From positions 1 through 64,000 of the forward strand of contig NZ_JAVFWN010000009.1 of NCBI RefSeq assembly GCF_030929495.1: a DNA stretch of 64,000 bases, in the 5' to 3' direction. This DNA comes from Nocardioides sp. LHD-245. Its GTDB lineage: Bacteria > Actinomycetota > Actinomycetes > Propionibacteriales > Nocardioidaceae. A model generated the notes under the pieces. It was not told the origin of the DNA. It did not search any database and saw only the letters and a list, made by a program, of their open reading frames with translations. Both the position numbers and the translations under genes were made by a program. Positions within the stretch are counted from its first letter, which is position 1. Every line of letters starts with the position of its first letter. Of this stretch, positions 39,250 through 47,510 are shown piece by piece.

Positions 39250-40244
39250 TAGACCAACAGCCGCGCGGCCTCGGTGGCCCAGTAGGTGAGGATGATGTCG
39301 GCCCCGGCCCGCCGGATCGAGGTGAGCGTCTCGAAAATGGCCGGCTCGCGGTCGATCCAGCCCTGGGCGGCAGCGGCCTCGAGCATGGCGTACTCCCCCG
39401 AGATGTTGTACGCCGCCGTCGGCACGCCGAGCTCGGACGCGGCGTCGGCCACGCGGCGCAGGACGTCGAGATAGGCCAGAGCCGGCTTGACCATGACGAT
39501 GTCGGCGCCCTCCTCGATGTCCAGCAGCGCCTCCCGGACGCCCTCGCCGGCGTTGCGGCGGCCGTCTTGCTGGTAGGTCCGGCGATCGCCCTGCAGCGCG
39601 CTGTCGACGGCCTCGCGGAAGGGGCCGAAGAAGGCGGACGCGTACTTCGCCGAGTAGGCGAGGATGCCGGTGTCGGTGAACCCGGCGCGGTCCAGGGCGT
39701 CGCGGACGACGGCGACCTGGCCGTCCATCATGCCGCTGGGACCGACCATGCCGGCACCGGCCCGGGCCTGCACGACCGCCATGTCGGCGTACCGCGCCAG
39801 GGTCGCGTCGTTGTCGACGCGGCCGGTGGCGTCGAGGACGCCGCAGTGGCCGTGGTCGGTGAACTCGTCGAGGCACAGGTCGCCCATCACGACCAGCGCG
39901 TCGCCGACCTCGCCGACGACGTCGGCGATGGCGACGTTGAGGATGCCGTCGGGATCGGTGGCGCCGGTGCCGGTCGCGTCCTTGGTCTCCGGTACGCCGA
40001 ACAGCATGATGCCGCGCAGCCCGGCCTCCGCCGCCTCCACCGCCGCCTTGCGCAGCGAGTCGCGGGAGTGCTGGACGACGCCCGGCATCGAGCTGATCGG
40101 CACGGGCTCGGTGGCACCCTCGCGGACGAAGGCCGGCAGGACCAGCTGACTCGGCCGCAGGGTGGTCTCCGCGACGAGGTCACGTGTCGCCGCCGTGGTC
40201 CGCAGGCGCCGGGGACGGACGATCGGGCGCAGGATCTCGTTCAC
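39249..40244 (-). CDS. hemB: Delta-aminolevulinic acid dehydratase (porphobilinogen synthase)
   Basis: A 331-residue enzyme that joins two 5-aminolevulinate molecules. Schiff-base lysines are K200 ([13 protein letters not shown]) and K253 ([10 protein letters not shown]). The metal-site region [14 protein letters not shown] lacks the full three-Cys zinc set, which suggests a Mg-type enzyme. GTG at 40244 is preceded by GACAAT ending six bases upstream, like hemL. It is separated from hemACD by the sigma/propeller pair, so it is not simply part of that operon. Confidence 0.95.
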   Translation of the reverse strand: MNEILRPIVRPRRLRTTAATRDLVAETTLRPSQLVLPAFVREGATEPVPISSMPGVVQHSRDSLRKAAVEAAEAGLRGIMLFGVPETKDATGTGATDPDGILNVAIADVVGEVGDALVVMGDLCLDEFTDHGHCGVLDATGRVDNDATLARYADMAVVQARAGAGMVGPSGMMDGQVAVVRDALDRAGFTDTGILAYSAKYASAFFGPFREAVDSALQGDRRTYQQDGRRNAGEGVREALLDIEEGADIVMVKPALAYLDVLRRVADAASELGVPTAAYNISGEYAMLEAAAAQGWIDREPAIFETLTSIRRAGADIILTYWATEAARLLV

Positions 40245-40267
40245 GTCTCCATTGTCGCGCAGCCTGG

Positions 40268-41617
40268 TCAGCGCCAGCGCGCGAGCCACTGGGTGGCGCC
40301 GGGGATCGGCTCCTGGGGGCCGGCCGCCTCGCCGACAGGCGTGTCCCACAGCAGGTACCCGTCCGGCACCGGGCCGCCGAGGCCGTAGGACGAGTTCGCT
40401 TCGGAGACCCGCGCGAACCTCCCGCTGCCGGGCTCGTAGACGTAGGTCCCGGCGCGGTTCCGGTCGTAGGAGCTCACCTTGACCACGCCGCCGGTCACCC
40501 AGCCGTCGATGCCGTCGCCCTGGATCGTGGTGACCAGGTCCCCGTCGGTCGTGACGATCTGGATGCGGTCGTCGCGACCGTTGTCGTAGGTGCCGCAGTA
40601 CTGGCTGAGCACGATCCGGTCGTCCAGCGCGCCGAAGCCGAGCAGGTTGCACCGCTTCCCCGACCTCGGGTCGAAGTCGTGCTCGGCGCCGGTGACCAGG
40701 TCGCGGACGTGGATCCGGTCGTTCTTCCCGTTGGTCCGGGCGCTCCAGACCATCGTGTCGTCGGTGAACGCGACGGCACCGACCCGCAGGCCCTCGTCGC
40801 GTACGTCGGCCGGGTCCGTCAGCGACACCGACCAGAGGTCGTAGGTGTCCCCCTCGGCGCCCGCGTCGTCGGCCTCCCCGTCGGGGCCCATCGGCCAGCC
40901 GCCGGGCGGCGGCGATCCTGCCGTCGCCGGCACACCGACGTACAGCCGACCGTCGGGGCCCAGCACCGGGCTGCGGAGTCCGGTGACGTCGGGCAGCCCG
41001 GCCCAGGTGACGGTGGCCCAGGAGCGCGCCGAGCGGTCGTAGACGTGCGCGCGGAGGCGTCCGCTCAGGTCGGCGCCGTCGTCGGGCTGCGTCGAGGTCA
41101 GCACCAGCCGGTCGGTGCCCAGCTCCGCCGGCCAGACCTGGTCGGCGGAGCCCATCGACGGCAACCAGTCCTTCTCGCCCGTGGCCGGATCGAGCAGCGC
41201 GTACCTGATCTTGTTCTCGGGGCCGTGCGGGCCGTCCCGGAACAGGATCAGTCCGTCGTCGGTGACGCCGTCGTAGTACTGCCCGTTCGCGGCGTCGAGG
41301 TCCTCGTTCGTGTACGACGACAGCACGTCGTAGTCGACGCCCTCCTTCGCCTGCCGGGCCTCGGAGATCCGGACCACCGGCCCATCGGGGCGGGGTACGA
41401 CGCTCGCGGCCGGCGTGTCCCGGCCGTCGGCCCCCTGGCTGACCAGGCCGCCCGCGGCAACCACGCCGACCACGGCCACGGCCAGGCCGCCCGCGAACCG
41501 GGCCCGGCGCCGGCGTACCCGTCGGCGGCCGCCGCTGAGGACCGCGGCCAGGTCGATGTCGTCGGCCGGCGGAGTGGCCGCGGCCTCGTGCAGCAGGGCA
41601 CGCATCTCGTTCACCAT
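40268..41617 (-). CDS. Membrane-anchored propeller-like protein, probable partner of the ECF sigma factor
   Basis: A 449-residue protein. About 45 cytoplasmic residues ([13 protein letters not shown]...[17 protein letters not shown]) precede one membrane helix ([19 protein letters not shown]), then a 370-residue external part with repeated strand motifs such as [19 protein letters not shown] and [14 protein letters not shown] that suggest a six- or seven-bladed beta propeller. Lying 28 bases downstream of an ECF sigma gene on the same strand, it is probably a sensor or anti-sigma factor, but the short cytoplasmic part shows no zinc-binding anti-sigma motif. Function is inferred from position. 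Confidence 0.7.
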   Translation of the reverse strand: MVNEMRALLHEAAATPPADDIDLAAVLSGGRRRVRRRRARFAGGLAVAVVGVVAAGGLVSQGADGRDTPAASVVPRPDGPVVRISEARQAKEGVDYDVLSSYTNEDLDAANGQYYDGVTDDGLILFRDGPHGPENKIRYALLDPATGEKDWLPSMGSADQVWPAELGTDRLVLTSTQPDDGADLSGRLRAHVYDRSARSWATVTWAGLPDVTGLRSPVLGPDGRLYVGVPATAGSPPPGGWPMGPDGEADDAGAEGDTYDLWSVSLTDPADVRDEGLRVGAVAFTDDTMVWSARTNGKNDRIHVRDLVTGAEHDFDPRSGKRCNLLGFGALDDRIVLSQYCGTYDNGRDDRIQIVTTDGDLVTTIQGDGIDGWVTGGVVKVSSYDRNRAGTYVYEPGSGRFARVSEANSSYGLGGPVPDGYLLWDTPVGEAAGPQEPIPGATQWLARWR

Positions 41618-41641
41618 GTCATCTCCACGGTCATCTCCACG
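41618..41641. repeat. Two-copy 12-bp tandem repeat in the sigma/propeller gap
   Basis: GTCATCTCCACG is present twice in direct succession, with a third partial copy running into the sigma gene stop codon. On the minus strand it places two GTGGAGAT words in front of the propeller gene start, each with a ribosome-binding-like GGAG. It may tune translation of the second gene. Confidence 0.5.
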
Positions 41642-41645
41642 GTCA

Positions 41646-42167
41646 TCACCACTTTCCGGATCCCAGGGTCAGCTCGCCGAGCGACGAGTCCTCGAACACG
41701 GAGCGGAGCCGGTCCAGCGCACGCGCGGTCTGGCTCTTGACGGTGCCCTCGCTGCAGCCCAGCGCCCGCGCGGTGTCGGCGACGCTGAGGTCGTCGAAGT
41801 ACCGCAGCACGACGCACGCCCGCTGCCGCGGCGGCAGCTCGGCCATCACCTGCAACAGGGTCGCGCGGGCGCTCACCAGCTCGGCGATGTCGAGGTCCGC
41901 CGGTCGCCCGGGATCGGCCTCGACGACCAGCTCGGTGCTCGACCGCCGCCGGGCGTGGTCGAGGACGACGCTCACCAGGGCCCGGCGGGCGTAGGCGTAC
42001 TCGCGCCCGGCCCGGGTCAGCCGCGGCCAGGCGACGTACACCCGGATCAGCGCGTCCTGGACGTGGTCCGCCGCCCGCTCCCAGTCGCCGCACATCAGGT
42101 ACGCCGTACGGCGCAGCCGGTCGCGCGCCCCCTGGGCGAAGGCGACGAACTCGTCCTCGTCACGCAT
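41646..42167 (-). CDS. ECF sigma factor, SigE family
   Basis: A 173-residue extracytoplasmic-function sigma factor. Region 2 is at about residues 8-75 (FVAFAQGARDRLRRTAYLMCGDWERAADHVQDALIRVY), and region 4 at about 108-165 (ELPPRQRACVVLRYFDDLSVADTARALGCSEGTVKSQTARAL). The domain order and the short size match the SigE-type group common in Streptomyces and Nocardioides. It is placed between cobA-hemD and hemB, with a palindromic element separating it from hemD. Target genes are unknown; it may transcribe its own pair. Confidence 0.9.
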   Translation of the reverse strand: MRDEDEFVAFAQGARDRLRRTAYLMCGDWERAADHVQDALIRVYVAWPRLTRAGREYAYARRALVSVVLDHARRRSSTELVVEADPGRPADLDIAELVSARATLLQVMAELPPRQRACVVLRYFDDLSVADTARALGCSEGTVKSQTARALDRLRSVFEDSSLGELTLGSGKW

Positions 42168-42240
42168 CGGTCATCCGCTCCATGACCGCCTCAACGCAGT
42201 GACCACCCGTCCAGGTTGCACGCGCCCGCCTGAAATCACC

Positions 42241-42350
42241 GACCCGGCTCAGATTGAACCCGCAGACGCCCCGACCCGGCGCAGATTGAACTTCGAGAGG
42301 TTCAATCTGCGCCGGGTCGGCGGGATCTGCGACTCAATCTGCGCCGGGTC
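42241..42350. repeat. Nested palindromic element, type B
   Basis: A perfect 21-base inverted repeat (42271-42291 and 42300-42320; unit CCGACCCGGCGCAGATTGAAC) with an 8-base loop lies inside an outer imperfect pair of the same unit (42241-42259 and 42332-42350). So four copies of one word form two nested hairpins. The hemD stop codon uses bases 42349-42351, at the outer edge of the element. No gene lies in the 181 bases between hemD and the sigma gene. Confidence 0.8.
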
Positions 42351-44022
42351 AGGCCTTCTTGCGACGCGACGACGGCTTGCGGTCACTCGGCTTGGTGACC
42401 GGCTCGCCGGCCTCCAGCATCGCGACCCGGCGGCTGGCGCCGAAGCCGGCGAGCGCCTCGACGAGCAGCTCGACGTCCGGCTTGGGGGCCAGTACGTCGA
42501 CCCGCAGGCCGTGCTCCTCGGCGGTCTTGGCCGTGGCGGGCCCGATCACCGCGATGATCGTCGACGGATGCGGCTTGCCGGCGATGCCGACCAGGTTGCG
42601 CACCGTCGAGGAGGACGTGAACACGACCGCGTCGAACTTGCCGGTCTTGATCGCGTCGCGGGTCGGCGCCGGCGGCGGGGCGGCCCGCACCGTGCGGTAG
42701 GCCGTCACGTCGTCGCACTCCCAGCCGAGGTCGATCAGGCCAGCGACGAGGTTCTCGGTCGCGATGTCGGCGCGCGGCAGGAACACCCGGTTGATCGGGT
42801 CCAGCTGCTCGTCGTACTCGGGCCAGTCCGCCAGGAGGCCGGCGGCCGACTGCTCACCCGACGGCACCAGGTCGGCGCGCAGACCCCATGCGGCGATCGC
42901 GGCCGCGGTCTTCTCGCCGACGGCGGCGATCTTGAGACCGGAGAAGGCACGGGCGTCGAGGCCGTACTCCTCGAACTTCTCGCGAACCGCCTTGACCGCG
43001 TTGACCGACGTGAACGCGATCCACTCGTAGCGACCCTCGACGAGGCCGCGGACGGCCTTGTCCATCTGCTGCGGGTTGCGCGGCGGCTCGACGGAGATCG
43101 TGGGGACCTCCTCCGGGACGCCGCCGAACTCGCGGAGCCGCTCGGAGAGCGACGCCGACTGCTCCTTGGTGCGGGGCACCAGGACCCGCCAGCCGAACAG
43201 CGGCTTCGTCTCGAACCAGGACAGCTTCTCGCGCAGGTCGACGACGGCGCCGATGACCGTGATCGCCGGCGGGGCGATCCGGGCGGCCCGGACGTCAGCG
43301 GCGATCCGCGCCAGCGTGGAGGTGACCGTCTGCTGCTCGGTGGTGGTGCCGACGCGGGTCATCGCGACCGGAGTCTCCGGCGAGCGGCCGATGGCGATCA
43401 GCTGCTTGGCGATGTCGCCGATCTGGCCGACCGCGGAGAGCAGGACCAGGGTCGGGGTGTCGGCGTACCTGTTCCAGTCGACCTTCTCGCCACAGGTGAC
43501 CACGGCCATCTCGCGGTGGTCCTTGGTGGTCAACGGGATGCCGGCGTAGGCGGGCACGGCGCCCACCGACGAGACGCCCGGGACGACCTCGAACGCGAGG
43601 TTGGCCTTGGCGACCGCCTGGGCCTCCTCCGGTCCGGAGGCGTAGAGGAACGGGTCTCCGCCCAGGAGCCGGACCACCCGCAGGCCGCGCTTGGCCTGCT
43701 TCACGACGACCTTCGCGCGGGCGGCGTGGGTCAGCGGCTGGCCGTCCTCACCGAATCCGCCGTCGATGATCTCCGGCTCGGCGACGACCTCGTCACCGAC
43801 CGGCTCGGTCCGGGCCCGCACCACGGCGACCAGGTCGGCGTGGCGGGGATCCTCGGTGATGACCACGTCCGCGTCCTGGATCAACCTGACGGCACGCACG
43901 GTCAACAGGTCGGGGTCGCCAGGGCCGGTGCCGACGAAGGCCGTGAAGCCGGGGCCTCCGGGGTGGACCTGGGCGGCGGCGGGAGTCGAAGCAGCCTTCT
44001 TGGCTGTCGTGGCTCGCGTCAT
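42349..44022 (-). CDS. hemD: Uroporphyrinogen-III C-methyltransferase / uroporphyrinogen-III synthase fusion
   Basis: A 557-residue two-domain enzyme. Residues about 25-265 are a CobA/SUMT methyltransferase: FVGTGPGDPDLLTVRAVRLI, LLGGDPFLYA, VVPGVSSVGAVPAYAG. From about 275 (FGWRVLVPRTKEQSASLSE) a HemD domain follows, with AFTSVNAVKAV and TSSSTVRNLVG. The HemD part closes hydroxymethylbilane into uroporphyrinogen III; the CobA part starts the branch to siroheme and cobalamin. A lysine-rich tail ends the chain. ATG overlaps the hemC stop (ATGA). Confidence 0.94.
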   Translation of the reverse strand: MTRATTAKKAASTPAAAQVHPGGPGFTAFVGTGPGDPDLLTVRAVRLIQDADVVITEDPRHADLVAVVRARTEPVGDEVVAEPEIIDGGFGEDGQPLTHAARAKVVVKQAKRGLRVVRLLGGDPFLYASGPEEAQAVAKANLAFEVVPGVSSVGAVPAYAGIPLTTKDHREMAVVTCGEKVDWNRYADTPTLVLLSAVGQIGDIAKQLIAIGRSPETPVAMTRVGTTTEQQTVTSTLARIAADVRAARIAPPAITVIGAVVDLREKLSWFETKPLFGWRVLVPRTKEQSASLSERLREFGGVPEEVPTISVEPPRNPQQMDKAVRGLVEGRYEWIAFTSVNAVKAVREKFEEYGLDARAFSGLKIAAVGEKTAAAIAAWGLRADLVPSGEQSAAGLLADWPEYDEQLDPINRVFLPRADIATENLVAGLIDLGWECDDVTAYRTVRAAPPPAPTRDAIKTGKFDAVVFTSSSTVRNLVGIAGKPHPSTIIAVIGPATAKTAEEHGLRVDVLAPKPDVELLVEALAGFGASRRVAMLEAGEPVTKPSDRKPSSRRKKA

Positions 44023-45044
44023 GGGTTGGGCACCTCTGCAGATCGTGCGGACGGGTGGGCGTTCGAGTCGGTGGAGCGGTTGAGCTGGGCCATCAGCTCG
44101 TCGGCGCCGTCGGCCAGCATCTCGGCGCCGAGATCACCGCCGAGCCGAGCGGCGGTGGCGGGCCAGGATGCGGGTTCGGCGTCGAGGGCGACGGAGGCGG
44201 AGCGGCGTACGGCGAGCACGCCGTCCTCGGACAGGATGACGGCGCGCAGCCACAACTCGGGGCCCTCGTCGCCCTCGGCGACCTCGGCGAGGGCGCCGAT
44301 CGGAGCGGTGCAGCCACCTTCGAGCGTCGCCATCAGGGTCCGCTCGGCGGTGACGGCGGCGCGGGTGGCGCTGTCGTCGAGCCGGGCGAGCAGGGCGAGG
44401 GTGGCGCTGTCGTCGCTGCGGCACTCCACGGCCAGCGCGCCCTGGCCCGGGGCGGGGAGGACCCGCAGCGGGTCGAGGACCTCGGTGACGTCGTCGAGCC
44501 GACCGAGCCGGGCCAGGCCGGCGCGGGCGAGCACCACGGCGTCGTACCCGCCCTCACGGATCCGGCCGATCCGGGTGTCGACGTTGCCGCGGACCCCGAC
44601 CAGCTCGATGCCGAGGCCGAGCGCCGCCAGCTGGGCGACCCGGCGCGGCGACCCGGTGGCGACCCTGCTGCCCGGGGGCAGCTCGCCGAGCGTGAGGCCG
44701 TCGCGGGCGACGAGAACGTCACGCGGGTCCTCGCGCAGGGGTACGGCGGCCAGGGTGATGCCCTCGGTCGAGTAGGTCGGGACGTCCTTGAGCGAGTGGA
44801 CGGCCACGTCGACCTCGCCGGCGAGCAGCGCGTCACGCAGAGCGCTGACGAAGACGCCGGTCGACGAGCCGCCGGCCAGCGGGGTGCCGGTGGCCTGGCT
44901 GCGGTCGCCGTCGGTGGTGATCTCGACGAGCTCGGTGGCGACACCGAGGTCCTCGATGGCCGAGGCGACATGCCCGCACTGGGTCGTCGCGAGGGCGCTG
45001 CGGCGGGTGCCGATGCGCAGCGGCGTGGTGGAGGTGGAGGTCAT
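44019..45044 (-). CDS. hemC: Hydroxymethylbilane synthase (porphobilinogen deaminase)
   Basis: A 341-residue enzyme. It has RIGTRRSALA at the start, HSLKDVPT, ATGSPRRVAQL, GVRGNVDTRI and the Cys that carries the dipyrromethane cofactor in EGGCTAPIGA (about C245). It polymerises four porphobilinogens into hydroxymethylbilane. ATG at 45044 overlaps the hemA stop (ATGA). Confidence 0.96.
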   Translation of the reverse strand: MTSTSTTPLRIGTRRSALATTQCGHVASAIEDLGVATELVEITTDGDRSQATGTPLAGGSSTGVFVSALRDALLAGEVDVAVHSLKDVPTYSTEGITLAAVPLREDPRDVLVARDGLTLGELPPGSRVATGSPRRVAQLAALGLGIELVGVRGNVDTRIGRIREGGYDAVVLARAGLARLGRLDDVTEVLDPLRVLPAPGQGALAVECRSDDSATLALLARLDDSATRAAVTAERTLMATLEGGCTAPIGALAEVAEGDEGPELWLRAVILSEDGVLAVRRSASVALDAEPASWPATAARLGGDLGAEMLADGADELMAQLNRSTDSNAHPSARSAEVPNP

Positions 45045-46348
45045 GACCGTCCCTCCTCGCCGACCACGGGGCGGGTGACGGCGTCGACCGCGTCGGGGTC
45101 GAGAGCGAAGAGCTCGGCGAGGGCGGCGGCGTAGGAGACGGCGCCCTGCTCGTTGGCGAGCTCCTTGACCCGGACGGTCGGCTCGTGGAGCAGCTTGTCG
45201 GCCACCCGGCGTACGGCATGCCGGATCTCGTCGCGGGTCGCCTCGTCGAGATCGGGCAGCCGGCCCTCGAGGCGGGTCATCTCGGCGTCGACGACGTTGG
45301 TGGCCATCGAGCGCAGCGCGACGACGGTCGGCGTGACGCTGGCCTGGCGTCGGGCGGCGAGGAAGGCGGTGACCTCCTCGCCCAGGATCCGGCGCACCTC
45401 CTGGACCTCGCGGCCGGTCACGCCGCCGTGGAGCAGCGCGGCGAGCTCGGCCAGGCCGACCAGGCGTACGCCGGGCAGGTCGGCGACGTCGGGGGCGATG
45501 TCGTGGGGCAGCGCCAGGTCGATCAACGCGAGCGGTCGCTCGGTGTCCGGGCGCACCGCGGTCATCAGCGCGCGGTCGATGATCGTGCCGGACGAGCCGG
45601 TGCAGCTGATCACGATGTCGGCGCGGGCCAACTCGTCGCCGAGGTCGGCCAGCCGGACCGCCTCGCCGGAGTACTGCACGGCCAGCCGCACCGCCCGGTC
45701 CACCGACCGGTTGACGACGGAGAGTCGCCCGGCGCCCAGACGGCTCGCGGTCGCGGTCGCCAGCCCGGCCATCGCGCCGGCTCCCACCACGACCACGTGC
45801 TTGCCCTCGACGGTCCCGACGGCCTTGGCCGTCTCGTCGAGCGCGGCACTGACCAGCGTCGGCGCGACCTGGTCGATCTCGGTCTCGGCACGGGTGCGCT
45901 TGCCGACCCGTAGAGCCTGCTGGAAGAGCAGGTTGAGGGCGGGCCCGACCGTGCCGAGCTCCTGGCCACGGCGCAGCGCCTCCCGCGTCTGGCCGAGGAT
46001 CTGGCCCTCGCCGACGGCCATCGAGTCGAGACCCGCGGCCACCTGGAAGATGTGGGAGATCGCACCGTCGTCGTAGTGCACGTAGAGGTGCGGCAGCATC
46101 GCCTCGGTCGACTCGCCGGCCCGGTCGACCAGGAGCCGTGAGATCTGCTCGATGCTGCCGTGGAAGCGCTCGACCTCGGTGTAGATCTCGAGGCGGTTGC
46201 AGGTGGCGATGACCGTCGCCTCGCTCACGTGCTCGCACGAGGCGGCGTCGGCGATCAGCTTCTGCACGCCGTCGTGGTCGAGCGCGACCCGCTCGAGCAG
46301 GGCGACCGGCGCGGAGTTGTGGGAGATCCCCACCACGAGAACGCTCAT
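45041..46348 (-). CDS. hemA: Glutamyl-tRNA reductase
   Basis: A 435-residue enzyme that reduces glutamyl-tRNA to glutamate-1-semialdehyde, the entry to C5 heme synthesis. It has SHNSAPVALLERV, the catalytic Cys50 in IATCNRLEIY, GEGQILGQTREAL and the NADPH-binding GAGAMAGLATA. ATG at 46348 gives the normal N-terminus. It follows rex by 76 bases that contain a palindromic GAGCGAAGCGAGC-type word, and is probably on the rex transcript. Confidence 0.96.
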   Translation of the reverse strand: MSVLVVGISHNSAPVALLERVALDHDGVQKLIADAASCEHVSEATVIATCNRLEIYTEVERFHGSIEQISRLLVDRAGESTEAMLPHLYVHYDDGAISHIFQVAAGLDSMAVGEGQILGQTREALRRGQELGTVGPALNLLFQQALRVGKRTRAETEIDQVAPTLVSAALDETAKAVGTVEGKHVVVVGAGAMAGLATATASRLGAGRLSVVNRSVDRAVRLAVQYSGEAVRLADLGDELARADIVISCTGSSGTIIDRALMTAVRPDTERPLALIDLALPHDIAPDVADLPGVRLVGLAELAALLHGGVTGREVQEVRRILGEEVTAFLAARRQASVTPTVVALRSMATNVVDAEMTRLEGRLPDLDEATRDEIRHAVRRVADKLLHEPTVRVKELANEQGAVSYAAALAELFALDPDAVDAVTRPVVGEEGRS

Positions 46349-46424
46349 CGACGTCCTCGCTTCGTCTCGGAAGTCGATGAGGTGCAGGCCGCGCGGCGGG
46401 ACCTGGCTCGCTCGCTTCGCTCGC

Positions 46425-47114
46425 TCACGCGGCACCCCCGTCGGTCGCGGCCGCCTCGGCGCCGTTGGCCTTGCGCTGCTCGTGGTAGGCGAGGATCTGC
46501 AGCTCGATGGACAGGTCGACCTTGCGCACGTCGACGCCCTCGGGCACGGCCACGACGGCCGGGGCGAAGTTGAGGATGCTGGTGATGCCGATCGCGACCA
46601 TCCGGTCGGCGACGTCCTGCGCGGCGACGGCCGGGGTGGCGATCACGCCGATCGCCACGTCGTGCTCGCGGACGATCTCCTCGAGGTGGTCGAAGGGCCG
46701 GACGACGACGCCCGCGACGCTCTGCCCGACGACCGACTCGGCCGCGTCGAGCAGCGCGACGACCCGGAAGCCGCGACTGCGGAAGCCGGAGTAGTTGGCG
46801 AGGGCGTGACCCAGGTTGCCGATGCCGACGATGACGACCGGCCAGTCCTGCGTGACGCCGATCTCGCGGGCGATCTGGTAGCGGAGGTAGTCGACGTCGT
46901 ACCCGACGCCGCGCGTGCCGTAGCTGCCGAGGTAGGACAGGTCCTTGCGCAGCTTGGCGCTGTTGACGCCCGCGGCGGTCGCGAGATCCTCGCTCGAGCA
47001 GGTGCGGATCCCGCTGTCGGCCAGCGCCGTCAGCGCCCTCAGGTAGACGGGCAGGCGGGCGACCGTCGCCTCCGGGATGACCCGGGCGGCATCCGTCGAA
47101 CTACGTGTGGTCAC
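46425..47114 (-). CDS. rex: Redox-sensing transcriptional repressor Rex
   Basis: A 229-residue repressor. An N-terminal winged helix (GVNSAKLRKDLSYLG followed by SYGTRGVGYD) precedes a Rossmann fold with VVIVGIGNLGHALANY that senses the NADH/NAD+ ratio, and a C-terminal domain-swapped helix. High NADH releases it from DNA. GTG at 47114 is the family-consistent start. A Rex-like site lies in its own promoter, so it is probably autoregulated, and it heads rex-hemA-hemC-hemD. Confidence 0.96.
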   Translation of the reverse strand: MTTRSSTDAARVIPEATVARLPVYLRALTALADSGIRTCSSEDLATAAGVNSAKLRKDLSYLGSYGTRGVGYDVDYLRYQIAREIGVTQDWPVVIVGIGNLGHALANYSGFRSRGFRVVALLDAAESVVGQSVAGVVVRPFDHLEEIVREHDVAIGVIATPAVAAQDVADRMVAIGITSILNFAPAVVAVPEGVDVRKVDLSIELQILAYHEQRKANGAEAAATDGGAA

Positions 47115-47163
47115 AGCTCCACTTTCCAGCCGCTCTACCGGACGTCAGTGGCGCGGCTCGATC

Positions 47164-47192
47164 ACTGTAGGAGTTTGTGAACGTGAGAACAA
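47164..47192 (-). promoter_or_regulatory. rex promoter with a Rex-box-like operator
   Basis: On the minus strand TTGTTC (-35, 47187-47192), a 17-base spacer and TACAGT (-10, 47164-47169) form a plausible promoter about 43 to 50 bases before the rex start. The plus-strand sequence TTGTGAACGTGAGAACAA at 47175-47192 matches the Rex consensus TTGTGAACGCGTTCACAA at 14 of 18 positions and covers the -35 and spacer, where binding would block polymerase. Confidence 0.65.
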
Positions 47193-47258
47193 AATGGGCG
47201 GAAGCGCAACTCGACGGGGCGACTGGTACGTCACACCGGACGAGCCGTCCGGGGCACG

Positions 47259-47510
47259 TCAGCCGCGTAGTGCCGCGCGCAGCCGGTCCGCGCTGACCCG
47301 CCAGAAGTCGTGCTGGCGCCCGTCGACGAAGGTCACCGGGATCTCGTTGGCGAACCTGTCGGCGAGCTCGGGGTCGTCGTCGATCGACAGCTCCTCGTAG
47401 CTCTCGCCCAGCTCGGCACAGACGGCCTCGATGACCGCGCGCGCGTCGTCGCACAGGTGGCAGCCGGGGCGCCCGTAGAGGGTCACCCGGGGGGCGCGCG
47501 CGCCGCTCAT
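47259..47510 (-). CDS. Glutaredoxin-like protein
   Basis: An 83-residue single-domain thioredoxin-fold protein with the redox motif GRPGCHLCDD (CHLC) and a cis-Pro-type NEIPVTFVDG. Members of this DUF836-like group act as small disulfide reductases; the partner is unknown. ATG overlaps the stop of the acyl-CoA ligase gene (ATGA). It is convergent with nothing and is followed by the rex promoter. Confidence 0.88.
   Translation of the reverse strand: MSGARAPRVTLYGRPGCHLCDDARAVIEAVCAELGESYEELSIDDDPELADRFANEIPVTFVDGRQHDFWRVSADRLRAALRG

Noticed and set aside
46349..46424. Separate promoter for hemA between rex and hemA
   Set aside because: The gap holds a GAGCGAAGCGAGC-type palindromic word but no credible -10/-35 pair, so a common rex-hemACD transcript is more likely.
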